A DNA stretch of 64,000 bases, taken from an uncultured Arthrobacter sp. GTDB lineage: Bacteria; Actinomycetota; Actinomycetes; Actinomycetales; Micrococcaceae. The DNA lies in NCBI RefSeq assembly GCF_947493765.1, contig NZ_CANLSZ010000004.1, forward strand, positions 337,853 to 401,852, read 5' to 3'. The translations under genes and the position numbers were made by a program. The notes beneath the pieces were generated by a model. That model was not told the DNA's origin and searched no databases. It saw only the letters and a list, made by a program, of their open reading frames with translations. Shown here piece after piece: positions 1 to 12,245 of this stretch; within the stretch, counting starts at the first letter, position 1; each line of letters begins with the position of its first letter.

Positions 1-695
1 TGGGGCACCGGGTTCGGGTGCACTCCTGCGGCGACGAGACCGGCGAAGTGCGCCATGTCGGTCCAGAGGACCGCCCCCACCTCGTCGGCGATGGAGCGGA
101 AGGCCGCGAAGTCGAGCCGGCGCGGGTAGGCGGACCAGCCGGCGATCAGGACCTGCGGCTTCTCCGCGCGCGCCTGCTCACGCACCCTGTCCATGTCGAG
201 GCGGTGGGTGTCCTCCTCGACACCGTACGCGGCCACGGCGTACAGCTTGCCCGAGAAGTTGAGCTTCATCCCGTGCGTCAGGTGCCCGCCGTGGGCGAGC
301 GAGAGACCCATGATCTTCTCGCCGGGCTTGATCATGGCCGACAGTGCGGCCGCGTTGGCCTGTGCGCCGGAGTGGGGCTGGACGTTCGCGAACTCCGCTC
401 CGAAGAGTGCCTTCACCCGCTCGATCGCCAGATTCTCCGCGACGTCCACGTGCTCGCACCCGCCGTAGTACCGACGTCCCGGGTAGCCCTCGGCGTACTT
501 GTTGGTGAGCACGCTGCCCTGGGCCTGGAGGACCGCCCGGGGAGCGAAGTTCTCGGAGGCGATCATCTCGAGGGTGTCCCGCTGCCGCGCGAGCTCGTCC
601 CTGAGGACGGCCGCGATCTCGGGATCCACCTCCGACAGGGGTGCATCGGTGACGGAGTCCGCCGTGGTGGATCCGGACGTGGGCGAGGTGGTCAT
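1..695 (-). CDS. glyA: Serine hydroxymethyltransferase, 5' part only
   Basis: Converts serine plus tetrahydrofolate to glycine plus 5,10-methylene-THF, a cytosolic PLP enzyme that feeds one-carbon units to purine and methionine synthesis. Reading the minus strand from the ATG at 695 gives about 231 residues that run off the left edge. Visible family blocks are the N-terminal ASENF motif, [15 protein letters not shown], the H-T-H-G-M segment and [19 protein letters not shown], which carries the Asp and His that contact PLP. The PLP lysine would lie just beyond the edge. The start is chosen because the N-terminal extension is short and no later start keeps the conserved front. It diverges from the carbonic anhydrase-like gene; the 133-bp gap has a possible TAGCAT -10 on the minus strand at 761-766. 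Identification is firm. Confidence 0.95.
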   Translation of the reverse strand, partial: MTTSPTSGSTTADSVTDAPLSEVDPEIAAVLRDELARQRDTLEMIASENFAPRAVLQAQGSVLTNKYAEGYPGRRYYGGCEHVDVAENLAIERVKALFGAEFANVQPHSGAQANAAALSAMIKPGEKIMGLSLAHGGHLTHGMKLNFSGKLYAVAAYGVEEDTHRLDMDRVREQARAEKPQVLIAGWSAYPRRLDFAAFRSIADEVGAVLWTDMAHFAGLVAAGVHPNPVP

Positions 696-816
696 CGATC
701 GATCCTTCTCTGGGTCGCGCATCGGCGCAGGCCTCGTGGCCGTGCTTGGACGTCGCCCTCATGCTAACCGCACCGCCCGACCGGCCGCGACAGGTGTCCA
801 TCCCGACGACGTCGCC

Positions 817-822
817 TAGGCT
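817..822 (+). promoter_or_regulatory. -10 element TAGGCT, leaderless arrangement
   Basis: TAGGCT ends six bases before the ATG at 829, so transcription would begin at or next to the start codon. This matches the TANNNT-to-start spacing of actinobacterial leaderless genes. No Shine-Dalgarno sequence is present. Confidence 0.5.
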
Positions 823-828
823 GGCGCC

Positions 829-1350
829 ATGGCTCACCTCATCACGTTCCGGGGCAGGACCCCCGTCATCGGCGACTCCGTGTTCACCGCCCCCACCGCG
901 GCACTGATCGGCGACGTCACCGTCGGCGATTTCGCAAGCGTCTTCTACGGCGCCAGCGTCCGCGCGGATGCCGCCCCGATCCACATCGGCGAGGGCACGA
1001 ATCTGCAGGACAACGTGGTGGTCCACGCCGACCCGGGATTCCCCGCGCGGATCGGGGATCGCGTCAGCGTGGGCCACAGCGCCGTGGTGCACGGGTGCAC
1101 CGTCGAGGACGACTGCCTCATCGGCATGAGCGCCACCGTCATGAACGGCGCCGTGATCGGCTCCGGGTCGCTCGTGGCGGCGGGCGCCGTCGTGCTCGAG
1201 GGAACGGTCGTCCCGCCCCGCTCCCTCGTGGCCGGGGTACCGGCGAAGGTCCGGAGGGAGCTCACCGACAGCGAGGTGGAGGACGTCGGGGCCAATGCGG
1301 CCCACTACAGAGCATTGGCACAGGAGCATCGTGATGCGTTGACTTCTTGA
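829..1350 (+). CDS. Gamma carbonic anhydrase family protein
   Basis: A 173-residue left-handed beta-helix protein of the gamma carbonic anhydrase/YrdA/PaaY group. Repeating hexapeptides (for example IGDVTVGDF, IGDRVSVGH, IGMSATVMNGAVIG) run through most of the length. The metal-binding histidines are visible in VVVHAD and in GHSAVVHG, the usual three-His pattern of the trimeric enzyme. Length is normal for the family. It probably binds zinc or iron in the cytosol; whether it hydrates CO2 cannot be told from sequence, since many members lack measurable activity. It diverges from glyA and stands alone before a ROK regulator. Family assignment is secure, exact substrate is not. Confidence 0.88.
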   Translation: MAHLITFRGRTPVIGDSVFTAPTAALIGDVTVGDFASVFYGASVRADAAPIHIGEGTNLQDNVVVHADPGFPARIGDRVSVGHSAVVHGCTVEDDCLIGMSATVMNGAVIGSGSLVAAGAVVLEGTVVPPRSLVAGVPAKVRRELTDSEVEDVGANAAHYRALAQEHRDALTS

Positions 1351-1381
1351 CGACAGGGGGAAGCTGCGCAACCCTGAGGTC

Positions 1382-2659
1382 ATGCCCGCACGCCCCCTCC
1401 CGGACACACCGACCGCCAGCCCCAGAGTCCCCGGTGTATTTGATGTCCCCGGTGTCCCCGGTGTATCCGGTGTCCCCGGTGTGTCCGACGTGGCCGGCAG
1501 ACCGGGATCGCAGTCGGCGTTGCGTCGGCAGAACCAGCAGCGCCTGGTCTCGGCGCTGAGGAGCGGCGGGTCCCAGACGCAGGCCGAGCTCGCGCGCCAG
1601 ACCGGGCTGTCGACGGCCACGGTGTCGAACATCGTCAAGGCCCTCGCGTCGGTCGGCATCGTCAGCACGGAGCCGACCACGAGTTCCGGGCGCCGAGCCC
1701 TGTCGGTCACGCTTGAGGACGACGGTCAGGTGGCCGCCGGGATCGACGTGGGCCGGAGGCATCTGCGCGTCGTCCTGGCCGGCACGAGCCACAGCATCAT
1801 CCGGGAGGCCTCGGTCCCGCTGCCCCCCGGCCACACCGCCGCGGACGGGCTCACCATCGCGGCGGACCTCCTCGACAGCCTGCTCGCCGAGGGCGGCATC
1901 CACCGGCGGGCCCTCCTCGGAGCAGGCGTGGGCATCCCCGGGCCGATCGACCGGAGGACGGGGACAGTGGTCGAGGGAGGCATCCTGCCGGAGTGGGTGG
2001 GGATCGACATCCGCGGCATGTTCCGGGACCGCCTGCAGATCCCGGTCCACATCGACAACGACGCCAACCTCGGCGCCCTCGCCCAGGTGAGCTGGGGCCC
2101 GCACCAGGCGGTTGCGAATCTGCTCTTCCTGAAGCTCGGTTCCGGCATCGGGGCGGGCCTCGTGCTCGACGGAGCGCTCTTCTACGGTCACGTCGGCATC
2201 ACGGGGGAACTGGGACACACCACGATCAACGAGCACGGCGTCATCTGCCGGTGCGGCAATCGCGGGTGCCTCGAGACCGTGGCGTCGACGTCCACCATGA
2301 TCGAGCTGCTGGGCCGGGGCACGCGGGAGCCGGTCGACACGCGGCAGATCGTGGAGCGGGCGCTCGCCGGGGAGACCGCGGTGCTGCGTGTGGTCGACGA
2401 CGCAGGGGTCGCCGTCGGGAGGGCACTGGCGCACATGGCCAATCTCGTCAATCCCGAGACCATCGTGATCGGCGGCCCCCTCACGGATCTCGGCGAGATC
2501 CTGCTCGAGCCCGTCCGGCGCGGGCTCTCGCGCCACGCCGTCCCGATCGTCGGCGAGACGACCAACCTCTGCATGTCCTCGCTGGGTGACCGGGCCGAGG
2601 CACTCGGCGCCGCTGCCCTCGTCCTCGCCCGGGCAGGCCTGGCCCGGCCAAAGACCTGA
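1382..2659 (+). CDS. ROK family transcriptional regulator
   Basis: A 425-residue repressor-type ROK protein. A winged helix-turn-helix (about residues 55-110, with [20 protein letters not shown]) is followed by a sugar-kinase-like ROK domain. Visible ROK marks are [11 protein letters not shown], the DNDAN motif, GSGIGAGLV, and the zinc cluster G-H-x-x-x with [10 protein letters not shown]. Such proteins sense a sugar and control adjacent uptake genes; here the neighbour 125 bp downstream is the mmsAB-chvE importer, its probable target. The first 40 residues are unusual: a run of Pro-Gly-Val triplets encoded by a 9-bp tandem repeat, and the true start may be a GTG downstream of it. Family is certain, ligand unknown. 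Confidence 0.9.
   Translation: MPARPLPDTPTASPRVPGVFDVPGVPGVSGVPGVSDVAGRPGSQSALRRQNQQRLVSALRSGGSQTQAELARQTGLSTATVSNIVKALASVGIVSTEPTTSSGRRALSVTLEDDGQVAAGIDVGRRHLRVVLAGTSHSIIREASVPLPPGHTAADGLTIAADLLDSLLAEGGIHRRALLGAGVGIPGPIDRRTGTVVEGGILPEWVGIDIRGMFRDRLQIPVHIDNDANLGALAQVSWGPHQAVANLLFLKLGSGIGAGLVLDGALFYGHVGITGELGHTTINEHGVICRCGNRGCLETVASTSTMIELLGRGTREPVDTRQIVERALAGETAVLRVVDDAGVAVGRALAHMANLVNPETIVIGGPLTDLGEILLEPVRRGLSRHAVPIVGETTNLCMSSLGDRAEALGAAALVLARAGLARPKT
1428..1491 (+). repeat. 9-bp tandem repeat in the ROK gene N-terminus
   Basis: About seven imperfect copies of CCCCGGTGT in direct orientation, several exact, lie in frame and encode a Val-Pro-Gly-Val-rich stretch ahead of the DNA-binding domain. 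Because the unit is three codons, copy-number change would not shift the frame. Confidence 0.8.
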
Positions 2660-2697
2660 GCGCCCGGGTCACGCAGCGGTAGCATTGCCTTCAACCA

Positions 2698-2727
2698 TTG
2701 ACGCCATGGCCATCCACCGTGTTCAAT
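2698..2727 (+). promoter_or_regulatory. Promoter of the mmsA-mmsB-chvE operon
   Basis: TTGACG (2698-2703) and TTCAAT (2722-2727) are separated by 18 bp and lie about 57 bp before the mmsA ATG. The spacer contains an 8-bp palindrome GCCATGGC at 2703-2710, a plausible but unproven site for the upstream ROK regulator. Confidence 0.5.
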
Positions 2728-2783
2728 TCTTTCGGGCCAGTTTTGGCTCCACCTTCGACAGTGACGTCCTTGCGGGAGATTCG

Positions 2784-4322
2784 ATGATCAACCACACCAT
2801 CCTCGAGATGCGCTCCATCACCAAGGAGTTCCCCGGCGTCAAGGCACTGGCCGATGTCTCCATCGCGGTGAGATCGGGGGAGATCCACGCCATCTGCGGT
2901 GAGAACGGTGCCGGCAAGTCCACCCTGATGAAGGTCCTCTCGGGGCTGTACCCCTACGGCGAGTACTCGGGCGACATCATCTTCCAGGGCGAGCCGGTCC
3001 AGTTCAGGGACATCCGCTCCAGCGAGGCGGCCGGCATCGTGATCATCCACCAGGAGCTCGCCCTCATCCCCGAGCTGTCCATCGCGGAGAACATCTTCCT
3101 CGGGAACGAACCCACGCGCTTCGGTGCCATCAACTGGGACCTCGTCAATCGCACGGCACTCGAACTCCTGGCCCGCGTGGGCCTGAGCGAGGATCCCACC
3201 ACGAAGGTCAAGGACATCGGCGTGGGCAAGCAGCAGCTCGTCGAGATCGCGAAGGCCCTCAACAAGTCGGTCAAACTGCTCATCCTCGACGAACCGACGG
3301 CAGCGCTCAACGAGTCGGACTCCCAGCATCTGCTCGATCTCATGGCGGGCCTGCGCTCCAAGGGGATCACGTGCATCATGATCTCGCACAAACTCAACGA
3401 GATCGAGCAGATCGCCGACTCGATCACCATCATCCGGGACGGGCGGTCCATCGAGACGCTCCACGTCAAGGACGACGGCGTGGACGAGGACCGCATCATC
3501 CGGGGCATGGTGGGCCGCTCGCTCGAATCCCGGTTCCCCGAGCACACCCCGTCCATCGGCGAGACGTTCTTCGAGGTCCGCAACTGGACCGTGGGCCACC
3601 CCTCGGTCCCCGACCGCCTCGTGTGCAAGAACTCCAGTTTCCACGTCCGTCGCGGAGAGATCGTCGGCTTCGCCGGGCTGATGGGCGCAGGGCGCACCGA
3701 GCTGGCCCGCTCGGTCTTCGGCCGCTCCTACGGCACCTATCGATCCGGCCGGATCGTCATGGACGGCAAGGAGATCACCCTCAGGACCGTGCCGCAGGCC
3801 ATCGACGCCGGCCTCGCCTATGTGACGGAGGACCGGAAGTCGCTCGGCCTGAATCTGCTGGACGACATCAAGACCACCACGGTCTCGGCGGATCTGAGGA
3901 AGATCACGCGGGGTCTGGTGGTCGACCGGGACGAGGAGTTCCGCGTCGCCGAGGACTACCGCAAGTCCCTGCGGACCAAGACGCCGAGCGTCAACGAGGG
4001 TGTCGCCAAGCTCTCGGGCGGCAACCAGCAGAAGGTCGTGCTGGCGAAATGGATGTTCACCGATCCCGAGCTCCTGATCCTCGACGAGCCCACCCGCGGC
4101 ATCGACGTCGGTGCCAAGTACGAGATCTACGGCATCATCCAGAAACTCGCGGACCAGGGCAAGGGCGTGATCGTCATCTCCTCGGAGCTGCCCGAACTGC
4201 TCGGACTCTCGGACCGCATCTACACGATCTTCGAGGGTGCCATCACGGGCGAACTGGACCGCCGCAACGCGAACCAGGAATCCCTCATGAAACTCATGAC
4301 CGCCAGCAGGAAATCCGCCTGA
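2784..4322 (+). CDS. mmsA: Multiple-monosaccharide ABC transporter, ATPase
   Basis: The 512-residue double-NBD ATPase energises sugar import at the cytosolic face. The first half has Walker [10 protein letters not shown], a signature-like GVGKQQLVE and Walker [12 protein letters not shown]; the second half has a degenerate Walker [10 protein letters not shown], as is normal for RbsA/XylG/MmsA proteins, and an intact [14 protein letters not shown] signature with [14 protein letters not shown]. The ATG at 2784 is chosen because GGGAGA sits at 2774-2779 and the upstream in-frame stretch has no family similarity. It is followed by mmsB after 23 bp and then chvE. Arrangement and sequence match the ChvE-MmsAB importer of arabinose/xylose/glucose-type sugars; the actual sugar is not decided. 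Confidence 0.93.
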   Translation: MINHTILEMRSITKEFPGVKALADVSIAVRSGEIHAICGENGAGKSTLMKVLSGLYPYGEYSGDIIFQGEPVQFRDIRSSEAAGIVIIHQELALIPELSIAENIFLGNEPTRFGAINWDLVNRTALELLARVGLSEDPTTKVKDIGVGKQQLVEIAKALNKSVKLLILDEPTAALNESDSQHLLDLMAGLRSKGITCIMISHKLNEIEQIADSITIIRDGRSIETLHVKDDGVDEDRIIRGMVGRSLESRFPEHTPSIGETFFEVRNWTVGHPSVPDRLVCKNSSFHVRRGEIVGFAGLMGAGRTELARSVFGRSYGTYRSGRIVMDGKEITLRTVPQAIDAGLAYVTEDRKSLGLNLLDDIKTTTVSADLRKITRGLVVDRDEEFRVAEDYRKSLRTKTPSVNEGVAKLSGGNQQKVVLAKWMFTDPELLILDEPTRGIDVGAKYEIYGIIQKLADQGKGVIVISSELPELLGLSDRIYTIFEGAITGELDRRNANQESLMKLMTASRKSA

Positions 4323-4345
4323 CCGAAGCCCCTAGGAAAGACACC

Positions 4346-5647
4346 ATGAAATCCCTCAAACACCTCTTCGGCGGCAACACCCGCCAGTTCGGGATGATCT
4401 TCGCCCTGGTCGCGCTCGTCGTGTTCTTCCAGTGGCGCACGGGCGGCAAGACGCTCACGTCCGTGAACATGATGAATCTGTTCAACGGCAACTCCTACAT
4501 CCTGATCCTGGCGATCGGCATGGTGCTCGTCATCATCGCCGGGCACATCGACCTCTCCGTGGGCTCGATCGCCGCGTTCGTCGGCATCGTCGTCGCGATC
4601 GCCATGCGGGACTGGGGCATCCCGTGGTACCTCGGTGTCCTCCTCGGGCTGGTCCTCGGCGCGCTGATCGGCATGTGGCAGGGCTTCTGGGTCGCGTACG
4701 TGGGCATACCGGCCTTCATCGTCACCCTGGCGGGCATGCTGTTGTTCCGGGGGGCCAACCAGCGGGTCGGCAACTCGCTCACCGTGCCCGTCCCCGAGGG
4801 CTTCCGGTATCTCGGCGCGGGCTACCTCCCCGAGATCGGTCCGACCACGGGCTACAACAACCTGACCCTGCTCATCGGCTTCGCCCTGGTGGCCTTCGTG
4901 GTCTACAACGAGTTCCGGGGGCGTCGCAGGCTCGAGAAGATCAACGCCCAGGTGCCTCCCAGCTGGGTCCCCGTGGTCAAGGTGGTCCTCCTCTCCGCCG
5001 TCATCCTCTACGCGACGTATCTCTTCGCGACGGGTCGCCCGGGCACCTCGTTCCCCGTCCCCGGCATCATCCTCGGGGTCCTCGTGATCATCTACGCGTT
5101 CGTCTCCAACAAGACGATCCTCGGTCGCCACGTCTACGCCGTCGGCGGCAACCGGCACGCAGCCGAACTGTCGGGGGTCAAGAGCAAGCGGGTGAACTTC
5201 ATGGTCATGATGAACATGTCCGTCCTCGCCGCCCTCGCCGGCATGATCTTCGTGGGCCGCTCCACCGCCTCCGGGCCGTCCGATGGCGTCGGATGGGAAC
5301 TCGACGCCATCGCCGCCGTGTTCATCGGCGGGGCCGCGGTCACCGGCGGCGTGGGCACCGTGGTCGGCTCCATCATCGGTGGCCTCGTCATGGCCGTCCT
5401 CAACAACGGCCTCCAGCTGCTCGGTGCGGGAGCGGACGACACGCAGATCATCAAGGGCCTCGTCCTGCTCGTCGCCGTCGCCTTCGACGTCTTCAACAAG
5501 AGCCAGGGCAAGCCCTCCATCATCGGGCTGCTCACCAGGAACCTCGGCGGAGGCGGCGGCACGCGGAAGGCCGATGCGGACGCTCCGGACCCGGCCCCCA
5601 CCGAACAGGCCGTCGGGACCAAGGCAGTCATCTCCCACGACGTCTAG
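4346..5647 (+). CDS. mmsB: Multiple-monosaccharide ABC transporter, permease
   Basis: A 433-residue integral membrane permease of the RbsC/XylH/MmsB type that forms the sugar channel with the MmsA ATPase. About ten hydrophobic spans are evident, with GHIDLSVGSIAAFVG and YAVGGNRHAAELSGVK, the latter being the cytoplasmic coupling loop typical of the family, and GGAAVTGGVGTVVGS near the C-terminus. A charged cytoplasmic insert around residues 190-215 and a 30-residue Gly/Ala/Pro-rich tail are normal for MmsB. The ATG at 4346 has AGGAAAG six bases upstream. Same operon as mmsA and chvE. Confidence 0.93.
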   Translation: MKSLKHLFGGNTRQFGMIFALVALVVFFQWRTGGKTLTSVNMMNLFNGNSYILILAIGMVLVIIAGHIDLSVGSIAAFVGIVVAIAMRDWGIPWYLGVLLGLVLGALIGMWQGFWVAYVGIPAFIVTLAGMLLFRGANQRVGNSLTVPVPEGFRYLGAGYLPEIGPTTGYNNLTLLIGFALVAFVVYNEFRGRRRLEKINAQVPPSWVPVVKVVLLSAVILYATYLFATGRPGTSFPVPGIILGVLVIIYAFVSNKTILGRHVYAVGGNRHAAELSGVKSKRVNFMVMMNMSVLAALAGMIFVGRSTASGPSDGVGWELDAIAAVFIGGAAVTGGVGTVVGSIIGGLVMAVLNNGLQLLGAGADDTQIIKGLVLLVAVAFDVFNKSQGKPSIIGLLTRNLGGGGGTRKADADAPDPAPTEQAVGTKAVISHDV

Positions 5648-5712
5648 CCCCGGCCCCGGCCGGACACACAGACCCCCCACGCTCCACCCGTCCATCACAG
5701 AAAGAGAATGCA

Positions 5713-6810
5713 ATGCGCACATTCGCACGATCCCTCGCAGCCATCGCTGCCATCTCGGCACTGACGCTGACAGGCTGCGGCCGTGAGGAAGCGGCCCCTG
5801 CCACCGACGACAGCAGCGCGGCGACCGGCGGCTTCGATGCCGGCGCCGCCATCGGCGTCGCCCTCCCGCAGAAGACCTCGGAGAACTGGGTCCTCGCGGA
5901 ACAGCTCTTCAACGAAGGTCTCTCCGACGCCGGGTACGAGCCCGACGTCCAGTTCGCCAACAGCGGTGTCTCCGAGCAGCAGAACCAGATCAGCTCCATG
6001 ATCACCAACGGCGTGAAGGTGCTCGTGGTCGGGGCGATCGACGGCGCCCAGCTCGGAACGCAGCTCCAGCAGGCCAAGGACGCCGGGATCACGGTCATCG
6101 CGTACGACCGCCTCCTGACCAACACGGAGAACGTGGACTACTACGTGGCCTACGACAACTTCCAGGTCGGCGAGCTCCAGGGCCAGGCCCTGCTCGACGG
6201 CATGGAGGCGGCCGATCCTGAGGGCCCCTACAATATCGAGCTCTTCGCCGGCTCGCCCGACGACGCCAACGCGAAGGTCTTCTTCGACGGTGCCATGAGC
6301 ATCCTGCAGCCGGAGATCGACAACGGCGACGTCGTCGTCGTCTCGGGCCAGGAGACCTTCGACCAGGCCGTCACGCAGGGCTGGAAGGCCGAGAACGCGC
6401 AGAAGCGCATGGACACGCTCCTCTCCGGCAACTACGGCTCCACCGAGCTCGACGGGGTCCTCTCCCCCAACGACACCCTCGCCCGCGCCATCCTGACCTC
6501 CGTCGAAGGTGCCGGCAAGGAACTGCCCGTGGTCACGGGGCAGGACTCCGAGGTGGAGTCCGTGAAGTCGATCATGGCCGGCAAGCAGTACTCCACCATC
6601 AACAAGGACACGCGCGCACTCGTGGAGCACACCATCGAGATGGTGAACAACCTGCAGGCCGGCGAGGAACCCGAGATCAACGATCCCGACTCCTACGACA
6701 ACGGCGTCAAGACCGTTCCCGCCTATCTCCTCGAGCCGCAGATCGTCACGAAGGAGAACGCCGCCGAGGCCTACGAGAACGACCCGACGCTCGCCGAGCT
6801 GACCAAGTAG
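5713..6810 (+). CDS. chvE: Sugar-binding lipoprotein of the MmsAB importer
   Basis: A 365-residue extracytoplasmic sugar-binding protein of the ChvE/XylF class. The N-terminus MRTFARSLAAIAAISALTLTGC ends in a lipobox (LTGC), so it should be lipid-anchored outside the membrane. The mature part has the periplasmic-binding-protein type 1 fold marks: IGVALPQKTSENW, NQISSMITNGVKVLVVGAIDG and LDGVLSPNDTLARAI. The ATG at 5713 follows an AGAAAGAGA site. It is the last gene of the operon; the reversed order (ATPase, permease, binding protein) differs from the usual chvE-first order. A strong hairpin terminator follows. Confidence 0.92.
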   Translation: MRTFARSLAAIAAISALTLTGCGREEAAPATDDSSAATGGFDAGAAIGVALPQKTSENWVLAEQLFNEGLSDAGYEPDVQFANSGVSEQQNQISSMITNGVKVLVVGAIDGAQLGTQLQQAKDAGITVIAYDRLLTNTENVDYYVAYDNFQVGELQGQALLDGMEAADPEGPYNIELFAGSPDDANAKVFFDGAMSILQPEIDNGDVVVVSGQETFDQAVTQGWKAENAQKRMDTLLSGNYGSTELDGVLSPNDTLARAILTSVEGAGKELPVVTGQDSEVESVKSIMAGKQYSTINKDTRALVEHTIEMVNNLQAGEEPEINDPDSYDNGVKTVPAYLLEPQIVTKENAAEAYENDPTLAELTK

Positions 6811-6840
6811 TACGATCCACCGGCCTGCGGGCCGACCCAC

Positions 6841-6871
6841 GGAGCGCCCCGGCCACCGGCCGGGGCGCTCC
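6841..6871 (+). terminator. Terminator after chvE
   Basis: A perfect 14-bp GC-rich stem (6841-6854 with 6858-6871) closed by a 3-base loop lies 30 bp after the chvE stop. There is no long T tract, as is common in actinobacteria. Confidence 0.8.
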
Positions 6872-6960
6872 TGGCGTTCCGGGACACCGCCCGTCCTCGT
6901 CGGCGGACCCTACCGGCGTCGAGGATGGACGCCGGACCGGGCAGCCGCGAGGATGGTGCC

Positions 6961-8034
6961 ATGAATCCCCACCGCATCGTCCCTGCCCCCTGCGCCAGAG
7001 CAGGCGCTCCGAGTCCCCTCGCCGCCACCGGCCGTCCCCTGAGGTGGGGCGTCGTCTCGACCGGCGGCATCGCGCAGAAGGTGACGGGAGATCTGGCCCT
7101 GCTCGAGGACTCCGTCCTCCACGCCGTCAGCTCCCGCAGCTCCGACAGCGCTGCCGCTTTCGCCGCCCGCTTCGGCTTCTCCAAGAGCTATGGGGACGAC
7201 GGCGGGACGACCGGCTACCAGCGGCTCATGGACGATCCGGAGGTGGATGTCGTCTACATCGCCACTCCCCACGGCCAGCACTTCGAGGTGGCCCGGGCCG
7301 CGCTGGACGCCGGCAAGCACGTCCTGTGCGAGAAGGCCTTCACCATCAATGCGGCCGAGGCACAGGAGCTCGCCGACCTCGCGGCGGCGCGCGGGCTGTT
7401 CCTCATGGAGGCGGTCTGGACCCGATTCCTGCCGAGTGTCACCCGCGCCTGGGAGTTGATCGACGCCGGCGTGCTGGGCGAGATCCGGTGGATCCAGGCC
7501 GATCTCGGTTTCACGGCGCCGCAGGATCCCACCAGCCGCCTGTGGGATCCTGCGGCCGGCGGAGGAGCACTGCTCGACCTGACGGTCTATCCGCTGACCT
7601 GGGCCCTGGGGTCCCTCGGCTTCCCCGACGTGGTCGCGGCGGTCGGGAGCCTGAACGACGACGGCGTGGACGTCCAGAACGTCCTGACGCTGAGCTACGA
7701 CAGCGGCGCCTTCGCCCAACTGTCGTCGTCGTTCGTCTCGTCCTGTCCCGGTCAGGCGACCATCAGCGGGTCGAAGGGGTGGCTGAGGACCGAAGGCAGG
7801 CTCAATAATCCCAGCGACCTCACGATCGTGGTGGACCAGGAGGAACCCCGCACCGAGCGCTTCGAGCAGATCGGCGCCGGCTACACCCACGAGCTCCGCG
7901 AGGTCACCCGCTGCGTGCAGGAGGGTCTGACCGAGAGCCCCACCATGCCCGTGGGCGACACCCTGCGGACCCTGCGCCTGTTCGACGACGCCCGCGCGCA
8001 GCTCGGCGTCCGGTATCCGAACGACGACGCCTGA
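6961..8034 (+). CDS. Gfo/Idh/MocA family oxidoreductase
   Basis: A 357-residue NAD(P)-dependent dehydrogenase. The N-terminal Rossmann fold shows GVVSTGGIAQKV and VVYIATPHGQHFE; the family signature EKAFTINAAEA (position of the usual EKP) supplies the Lys that acts at the active site. The C-terminal half is the alpha/beta GFO_IDH_MocA_C domain. Closest recognisable subgroup is the dihydrodiol-dehydrogenase/glucose-fructose oxidoreductase-like one, acting on a sugar or diol. The ATG at 6961 is preferred over one at 6925 because GAGG lies upstream and the extra residues are not family-like. It follows the sugar importer after its terminator, so a link to that sugar is possible but unproven. Confidence 0.85.
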   Translation: MNPHRIVPAPCARAGAPSPLAATGRPLRWGVVSTGGIAQKVTGDLALLEDSVLHAVSSRSSDSAAAFAARFGFSKSYGDDGGTTGYQRLMDDPEVDVVYIATPHGQHFEVARAALDAGKHVLCEKAFTINAAEAQELADLAAARGLFLMEAVWTRFLPSVTRAWELIDAGVLGEIRWIQADLGFTAPQDPTSRLWDPAAGGGALLDLTVYPLTWALGSLGFPDVVAAVGSLNDDGVDVQNVLTLSYDSGAFAQLSSSFVSSCPGQATISGSKGWLRTEGRLNNPSDLTIVVDQEEPRTERFEQIGAGYTHELREVTRCVQEGLTESPTMPVGDTLRTLRLFDDARAQLGVRYPNDDA

Positions 8035-8063
8035 TCCTCCCACCGCCCACGCGTGATGCCCCT

Positions 8064-8088
8064 CCGCGCCCGAACGGTCCGGGCGCGG
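8064..8088 (+). terminator. Hairpin after the Gfo/Idh gene
   Basis: CCGCGCCCG pairs perfectly with CGGGCGCGG across a 7-base loop. It lies 30 bp after the stop codon. Confidence 0.6.
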
Positions 8089-8100
8089 GGGGCCGGGCGC

Positions 8101-8138
8101 ACCACCGGCCGGCCCAGCGCACTGGACCGGCCGGTGGT
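8101..8138. terminator. Bidirectional hairpin between converging genes
   Basis: ACCACCGGCCGG (8101-8112) pairs perfectly with 8127-8138 around a 14-base loop. Its position 21 bp beyond the icd stop and after the Gfo/Idh hairpin suits termination of icd from the right and backup termination from the left. Confidence 0.6.
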
Positions 8139-8159
8139 TCGTCCTAGGGTGTGGGGATC

Positions 8160-10382
<2,223 letters not shown>

Positions 10383-10545
10383 GGGCGGCATCTCCTGCGG
10401 TGCGTTGCGGTGAGCGGTCTGGTGGGGCGAACCCGTCGGCTCCAACCTATCGCGTCGCCCGCAGGCGGGCGGCCCGGGACGCAGGCGGGGTGAGGTGGGA
10501 GGGCAGGTCGGCTGGCGGCCGGGCAGGCCGGAGGGCAGGCGGACG

Positions 10546-12174
10546 TCAGTGGTGGAAGTGGCGTGCCCCGGTGAGGTACAGCGTCACTCCCGCCGCGTTC
10601 GCCGCGTCGATCACTTCCTGGTCGCGGACCGACCCGCCGGGCTGCACGACGGCGCGGACGCCGGCGTCGAGCAGGAGCTGCAGTCCGTCGGCGAAGGGGA
10701 AGAAGGCATCGGAGGCGGCCACGGAGCCACGTGCCCGTTCGGAATCGGTGAGCGTGTTCGCCCGCTCGACGGCGAGGCGGCAGGAATCCACCCGGTTGAC
10801 CTGTCCCATGCCGATACCCACCGAGGCACCGTCGCGGGCGAGCAGGATGGCGTTGGACTTCACGGCGCGGCACGCCGTCCAGGCGAAGGCGAGATCCGCG
10901 AGCGTGGCGTGGTCGCCGGGCTCGCCGGCGGCCAGGGTCCAGGCGGAGGGGTCGTCGCCGTCGGCCTGCAGCGTGTCCGCGACCTGCATGAGCACTCCCC
11001 CGGACACCTGGCGGAACTCCACGGGGTTCCGGCCGTAGCCCTCGGGGAGGGTCAGCAGGCGGAGGTTCTTCTTCCGGCTCAGGATCTCCACGGCGTCGGC
11101 GGAGAACGACGGCGCGATCACGACCTCCGTGAAGATGTCCTGCACCGTCTCGGCCATGCCGGCGGTAACCTCGCGATTGGCGGCGATCACCCCGCCGAAC
11201 GCCGAGACCGGGTCGCAGGCGTGCGCGCGGGCATGCGCGTCCGCGATCGGGTCCTGGGCGTCGGTCGAGCCGACGGCGACGCCGCACGGATTGGCGTGCT
11301 TGACGATCGCCACGGCCGGTTCGTCGAAGTCGAAGACCGCGCGGAGTGCCGCGTCGGCGTCCACCACGTTGTTGTAGCTCAGGGCCTTGCCGTGGAGCTG
11401 GTCCGCCTGGGCGATGCCCGGCACGGCCCCCTGCTCCACGTAGAGGGCCGCCTGCTGGTGCGGGTTCTCGCCGTACCGCAGCACCTCGGAGCGCTCCAGC
11501 GCCAGGCCCGCGTAGCCCGGCCACGTCACCTCACCGCTCGCGTCGTCCTCCACGTCGAGGTGCTCCGCCGTCCAGGCGGCCACCGCCGTGTCGTAGGCGG
11601 CGGTGTGCGCGAACGCGCGTGCCGCAAGCCGGCGTCGGGCCCCCAGCCCGAAGCCGCCCTCACCGGCTGCCGTGACCACGTCGCCGTACCGTGCCGGGTC
11701 GACCACGACGGCGACGGACGGGTGGTTCTTCGCCGCGGAGCGGACCATCGCAGGTCCGCCGATGTCGATCTGCTCGACGACGGCGTCGGGCTGCGCACCC
11801 GAGCGCACCGTCTCCACGAAGGGGTAGAGATTGACGACGACGAGATCGAACGCCTCGATGCCCAGGTCGGCGAGCTGCTCCACGTGCTCGGGACGCCGCC
11901 GATCGGCGAGGATGCCCGCGTGCACGCTCGGGTGCAGCGTCTTCACGCGCCCGTCGAGCGTCTCCTGGAAGCCGGTCACCTCGGACACCTCGGTCACAGG
12001 GACGCCTGCGGCGGCGATCCGCTGCGCCGTCGACCCGGTGGAGACGATGGACACACCGGCGCGGTGCAGGCCCTGCGCAAGCTCCTCCAGGCCGGTCTTG
12101 TCGAAGACCGAGATCAGGGCTCGGCGGATGGGTACACGGTCCAGCTGGTCAGGGCTCACGCGGGTCTCCGTCAC
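10546..12174 (-). CDS. purH: Bifunctional AICAR transformylase / IMP cyclohydrolase
   Basis: Catalyses the last two steps of IMP synthesis: formylation of AICAR with 10-formyl-THF, then ring closure. The 542 residues split into an MGS-like cyclohydrolase domain (about 15-160, with [24 protein letters not shown] and [13 protein letters not shown]) and the transformylase domain with [28 protein letters not shown] and the C-terminal AFFPFADGL and [12 protein letters not shown]. The start is GTG at 12174. It usually sits next to purN, but here purN is 4.7 kb away beyond four genes. Identification is certain. Confidence 0.97.
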   Translation of the reverse strand: MTETRVSPDQLDRVPIRRALISVFDKTGLEELAQGLHRAGVSIVSTGSTAQRIAAAGVPVTEVSEVTGFQETLDGRVKTLHPSVHAGILADRRRPEHVEQLADLGIEAFDLVVVNLYPFVETVRSGAQPDAVVEQIDIGGPAMVRSAAKNHPSVAVVVDPARYGDVVTAAGEGGFGLGARRRLAARAFAHTAAYDTAVAAWTAEHLDVEDDASGEVTWPGYAGLALERSEVLRYGENPHQQAALYVEQGAVPGIAQADQLHGKALSYNNVVDADAALRAVFDFDEPAVAIVKHANPCGVAVGSTDAQDPIADAHARAHACDPVSAFGGVIAANREVTAGMAETVQDIFTEVVIAPSFSADAVEILSRKKNLRLLTLPEGYGRNPVEFRQVSGGVLMQVADTLQADGDDPSAWTLAAGEPGDHATLADLAFAWTACRAVKSNAILLARDGASVGIGMGQVNRVDSCRLAVERANTLTDSERARGSVAASDAFFPFADGLQLLLDAGVRAVVQPGGSVRDQEVIDAANAAGVTLYLTGARHFHH

Positions 12175-12198
12175 TAGGGCGTCGTGGGGGCTCGGACG

Positions 12199-12204
12199 AG
12201 TCTA
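12199..12204 (-). promoter_or_regulatory. Possible -10 of purH (TAGACT)
   Basis: TAGACT on the minus strand lies 24 bp before the purH GTG, in the 71-bp gap after the flavin reductase gene. It would let purH be expressed independently of the sulfur-controlled operon upstream. No good -35 is evident. Confidence 0.3.
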
Positions 12205-12245
12205 TCGGTGCGGGTGCCCTGCAGGGATTGCCGCCGTGCGAACGG

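Noticed and set aside
4220..5761. 513-residue ORF antisense to mmsB
   Set aside because: Composition is Asp/Gly/His-rich shadow sequence without any domain, and it lies opposite a clear permease gene.
10480..10545. G-rich GCAGG repeats between purH and icd
   Set aside because: The copies are irregular in length and spacing and lack a consistent unit; simple composition bias is enough to explain them.
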